Below the pieces are notes generated by a model. That model saw only the letters and a program-made list of their open reading frames with translations, did no database searches and was not told where the DNA came from. A program made the translations under genes and the position numbers. From contig NZ_JAUXSP010000032.1 of NCBI RefSeq assembly GCF_030679875.1, positions 1-64,000 of the forward strand: a DNA stretch of 64,000 nucleotides. Direction: 5' to 3'. Each line of letters begins with the position of its first letter. Positions within the stretch are counted from its first letter, which is position 1. This document shows, piece by piece, positions 61,110 to 64,000 of this stretch. This DNA is from Phenylobacterium sp. Its GTDB lineage: Bacteria; Pseudomonadota; Alphaproteobacteria; Caulobacterales; Caulobacteraceae.

Positions 61110-61137
61110 AGGCATGCCGTCCTTGGACGGTATGCCT
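61110..61137 (+). terminator. hairpin after the Ala-rich gene
   Basis: 13-base arms with one mismatch (AGGCATGCCGTCC / GGACGGTATGCCT) and a 2-base loop, 20 bases after the stop; a short GGGGTTT follows. Confidence 0.55.
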
Positions 61138-61203
61138 GACGGGGTTTAAGCTTGACCATCTCAATCTGGACTTGCGCCCTGCGCAACCTAAGAACCTAGG
61201 GGT

Positions 61204-62517
61204 ATGCCCGTGACTGCGGACAAGAGAGTGCTCATGGCCGGGGCAGCGATCGCGATCGCCGCCGGTCTCTCCAACCCGGCGGCCGCCCAGTCCGCCCGCG
61301 GCGAGTTGGCGTCAGCCAGTAATGTCGACACCAATTTCGCCCGCGACCGCAACATCGCGGTCATGCAGCGTCCGCGGGACGGCTACCAGGCCGTTGGCAT
61401 CCGGATGGGGTCCTTCATGGCCTATCCGAAGCTGTCGCTGGGTGTTGAGCACAACGACAATATCTATGCGACGGACGGCGGCGAGACCGACGATCTCATC
61501 TGGCGCGTGGCGCCGGAGATCAGCATCTCTTCGGATTGGTCGCGGCACGCGCTGACCGCCTATGCCCGCTCGTCCATCTTGCGCTACCAGGACTTCGATA
61601 CCGAGAATTCGGAAGATCTGTCGGTGGGCGCCTCGGCCCAGATCGATATGCAGCGCAACAGCTTCATCGCGCTAGGCGTTGATTGGGCAGACCTGATTGA
61701 GCCGCGGACGTCACCCAATGCCGTCCTCGGCGCGGTGGAACCGACCGAGTATGAAACCATGGCTGCTCGAGCAGCTGTGAGCCATGAACTGAACCGTCTT
61801 CGGCTGTCGGGCGGATATGCGTTCAAGAGCTTCGACTATGAAGACGGACGCAACCCGGGCGGGGGCGCCATCCCGCAGCAGTACCGTGACCGCGACGAGC
61901 ATGTGGTCACCGCGCGCGCTGACTATGCGGTGAGCCCGGCGACGGCCCTCTTCCTCGAGGTCAGCCGCAATGTGCGCGACTATCGTCTAGCCCGCCCAGC
62001 TGTGACGTTGGTGCGTGACTCTGAAGGCACCCAAGCCCTCGTCGGCTCAAACTTTGAACTCGGCGCCGTGGCCCGTGGTGAAATCGCAGTCGGCTACTTC
62101 AACCAAGAATATGATGATCCGACGCTTGGCGACATTGATGGCTTCGGCGCCCGGGCGCAGGTGGAGTGGTTCCCCACTCAGCTCACCACGGTGACCTTCA
62201 CAGGGTCACGGACGATCGAAGAAAGCGCCTCGCCTGGTTCGGCCGGTTATACCTCGGCGAACGTCGGCGTGAAGGTTGACCACGAGTTGATGCGCAACGT
62301 CATCCTGACCGGCAATGTTTCGCATGGTAAGGACGACTACCAGGGCATCACCCGCGAGGATGATCGGTTCAACGCCGGTATCGGCGCCACCTACCTGTTG
62401 AACCGCCACACTGGCTTGACCTTCGCCTACAGCCACATGGACATGGATTCCAGCGGCGTCGGCGGCCAGGACTTCAAGGTCAATAAGGTCGGCGCGACCC
62501 TGGCCCTCCAGTTCTAG
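61204..62517 (+). CDS. outer-membrane beta-barrel protein of exopolysaccharide loci (BBP2-like)
   Basis: 437 aa with signal peptide (NPAAAQSA). From about residue 75 the chain is alternating strands (MAYPKLSLGVEHNDNIYAT, then DLIWRVAPEISIS) to a terminal Phe (LALQF), about sixteen to eighteen strands. Matches the putative beta-barrel porin family often found beside wza/wzc in alphaproteobacterial polysaccharide clusters. It may form the outer-membrane channel that the short Wza-like protein lacks (inference). Followed by a very strong hairpin. Confidence 0.88.
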   Translation: MPVTADKRVLMAGAAIAIAAGLSNPAAAQSARGELASASNVDTNFARDRNIAVMQRPRDGYQAVGIRMGSFMAYPKLSLGVEHNDNIYATDGGETDDLIWRVAPEISISSDWSRHALTAYARSSILRYQDFDTENSEDLSVGASAQIDMQRNSFIALGVDWADLIEPRTSPNAVLGAVEPTEYETMAARAAVSHELNRLRLSGGYAFKSFDYEDGRNPGGGAIPQQYRDRDEHVVTARADYAVSPATALFLEVSRNVRDYRLARPAVTLVRDSEGTQALVGSNFELGAVARGEIAVGYFNQEYDDPTLGDIDGFGARAQVEWFPTQLTTVTFTGSRTIEESASPGSAGYTSANVGVKVDHELMRNVILTGNVSHGKDDYQGITREDDRFNAGIGATYLLNRHTGLTFAYSHMDMDSSGVGGQDFKVNKVGATLALQF

Positions 62518-62520
62518 TTC

Positions 62521-62553
62521 TAATGGCCGGGCCCCTGTCGGGCCCGGCCATTA
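62521..62553 (+). terminator. strong terminator between barrel gene and chain-length gene
   Basis: Perfect 14-bp inverted repeat (TAATGGCCGGGCCC / GGGCCCGGCCATTA) with loop CTGTC, only three bases after the stop, then AATCTT. The best hairpin in the window. Confidence 0.75.
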
Positions 62554-62692
62554 ATCTTCCCGGCGTCGTTCGGCCCTTGATGGCCTCCGGCTTGCAGACC
62601 ACGGTGGTTGCAACGCCAGTTTCGGGACACCGATTTCGATGAATGCTTTCTCCCAACCCTCCCCTGACTCCAGTTTCGAGGAGGCTGGAGGG

Positions 62693-64000
62693 ATGCCCGG
62701 TGGCCGCCGCCTCGGCGGTGGGCTGGCAGATCAGTTTGATCTGCGGCGGCTATTCAACGTCTTTCGCCGCCGGATGCGTCTATTCGGCGCCATAGCGGCG
62801 CTGGTCTTCCTGGCGGCCATCTTCATCACGTTCACGGCGACGCCCATGTACACGGCGACGGCGAACGTGATGCTCGACACGCGACAGGAGCGGGTCGTCA
62901 GCGCCGAGGCTGTCCTTTCAGGACTGTCGGCCGACTCCAGCGTCGTCGACACCGAAGTCGAGATTCTGAAATCGCGCCGACTGGCCGAGCGCGTCGTTAA
63001 TGCGCTGCAGCTGTCGCAGGACCCTGAGTTTAATGCTGAGCTCGCCCCTCCGAGCGTCCTTTCCAACATCAAGGACTCCGTCCTCGGCTTAGCATCAGCC
63101 GCTAAACCTCGTGACATTCCCGATGACCCGATCGCCCTGCAAAAAGCGCAAGAACGCATTGTCGACGGCGTACTCGGACGGCTGTCGGTGCGCCGCGCTG
63201 GCCTGACCTACGTCATCAATGTGAGCTTTGAGTCAGAGAGCCCGACCAAGGCCGCCACCATCGCCAATAAGTTTGCCGAGCTTTACCTGCTCGAGCAGCT
63301 GGAGGCGAAATTTGACGCCACCCAACAGGCCAACAGCTGGCTCAACTCTCGCCTTGAGGGTCTGCGTCAGCAGGTGCTCAGCGACGAGGCTGCGGTTCAG
63401 AACTACCGGATTGCTAACAACCTGCTCAGCGCCGCCGGCACCAATCTCACCGAGACTGAGATTTCCAACTACAATATGACCCTCTCCCAGGCCCGGGCGC
63501 AGGTGGCTGAGGATGAGGCGCGCCTCAGCACCGCCAGGAGTCAGCTGGCCCGGGGGTCCTCCGGAGACGACCTTGGAGAAGCGCTTAGCTCTCCGGTGAT
63601 CCAACAACTGCGCCAGCAGCGGGCCACGGTCTCAGCCAAGGTCGCAGATTTGCAGGGACGCTATGGCGAACGCCATCCTGAAATGCTGACGGCTAACCGG
63701 CAGCTCGTCGATATTGACGCTCAGATCCAGGCTGAAATTCAGCGGATCATCTCCAACCTCGAAGCAAAGGTTCAGGTATCTCGTCAACGGGCCGGGGCGA
63801 TCTCAGGTAGTCTTTCGAACGCCCGGGGCACACTCGTTGGCAACAACCAAGCCCAGGTGCGGCTCAATGAGCTTGACCGGACGGCCGAGGCCAGCCGAAC
63901 CCTCTACGAGAGCTATTTGAACCGCTACAAGGAGACGAGCTCTCAGCAGGGGATCGAGCAGTCAGACGCGCGTATCGTCTCTTCAGCCACCATTCCCACG
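62693..64000 (+). CDS. GumC/Wzc-like polysaccharide chain-length determinant, cut by window end
   Basis: Open from 62639 to the last base with no stop; 436 codons from the preferred ATG at 62693, which has GAGGAGG eight bases upstream (62639 is the alternative). A basic cytoplasmic start (FDLRRLFNVFRRRM), a first membrane helix, the Wzz domain (TATANVMLDTR, VDTEVEILKSRRLAERVVNAL) and a long coiled-coil rich in Gln, Glu and Arg follow, with the GNV-type region LYESYLNRYKE near the edge. Polymer length control and export at the inner membrane. A tyrosine-kinase domain, if any, would lie outside the window. Confidence 0.9.
   Translation, partial: MPGGRRLGGGLADQFDLRRLFNVFRRRMRLFGAIAALVFLAAIFITFTATPMYTATANVMLDTRQERVVSAEAVLSGLSADSSVVDTEVEILKSRRLAERVVNALQLSQDPEFNAELAPPSVLSNIKDSVLGLASAAKPRDIPDDPIALQKAQERIVDGVLGRLSVRRAGLTYVINVSFESESPTKAATIANKFAELYLLEQLEAKFDATQQANSWLNSRLEGLRQQVLSDEAAVQNYRIANNLLSAAGTNLTETEISNYNMTLSQARAQVAEDEARLSTARSQLARGSSGDDLGEALSSPVIQQLRQQRATVSAKVADLQGRYGERHPEMLTANRQLVDIDAQIQAEIQRIISNLEAKVQVSRQRAGAISGSLSNARGTLVGNNQAQVRLNELDRTAEASRTLYESYLNRYKETSSQQGIEQSDARIVSSATIPT

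Overview
The window is high-GC DNA from an alphaproteobacterium, most likely of the Caulobacteraceae (Caulobacter/Phenylobacterium/Brevundimonas group). The main reasons are a holdfast-anchor operon of the hfaA-hfaB-hfaD type, a GTP-type PEP carboxykinase, DUF3126, PAS_5 and Gcw_chp proteins, and an exopolysaccharide locus. The genus cannot be fixed from the sequence alone. I see no tRNA, CRISPR array, insertion sequence or prophage. The left edge is the promoter and leader of an rRNA operon transcribed leftward, with its 16S gene lying just outside the window.

Layout. 0-2.7 kb: rrn promoter, Rrf2 regulator, GNAT acetyltransferase, CBS protein and rhomboid protease. 2.8-5.4 kb: hfaABD. 5.5-11.2 kb: M16 peptidase, a Cys/Pro-repeat secreted protein, a PAS_5 protein, a TauE/SafE permease and Rnk. 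11.4-14.9 kb: leftward aldo/keto reductase, GMC oxidoreductase and enoyl-CoA hydratase. 15-38.3 kb: a long accessory region for peptides and amino acids. It holds three secreted S10 carboxypeptidases, two related M61-like metallopeptidases, a secreted amidohydrolase, two mu-crystallin/ornithine-cyclodeaminase-family enzymes flanking an APC permease, a TonB-dependent receptor, two PLP enzymes, and two near-duplicate Lrp regulators each placed beside a PLP enzyme. A Phd/VapC-type toxin-antitoxin pair and a TIGR02587/TIGR02588 membrane pair interrupt it. 38.3-56.2 kb: mostly housekeeping genes (thioesterase, gamma-carbonic anhydrase-like, PhoH, TetR with its divergent target, alpha/beta hydrolase, a large hybrid histidine kinase, DUF3126, cysE, NUDIX, nitroreductase, queF, SDR, Gcw_chp outer-membrane protein, a CapD/WbpM-like sugar dehydratase, pckG). 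56.3-64 kb: an exopolysaccharide export and polymerisation locus (Wza-like, LapG-type cysteine protease, O-antigen ligase/polymerase family, two unknown proteins, outer-membrane beta-barrel, GumC/Wzc-like chain-length protein cut by the window end).

How the parts may work together. HfaABD would anchor an adhesive polysaccharide to the cell, and the right-hand locus makes and exports a polysaccharide, but nothing in the sequence proves that it is the holdfast. The 15-38 kb block reads as an uptake-and-degradation set: outer-membrane import (TonB receptor), periplasmic trimming (S10, M61, amidohydrolase), inner-membrane transport (APC), then cytoplasmic imine/keto-acid chemistry (mu-crystallin-like, aminotransferases), probably under Lrp control. 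Its natural substrate is unknown, and this block is the best candidate here for an undescribed system.
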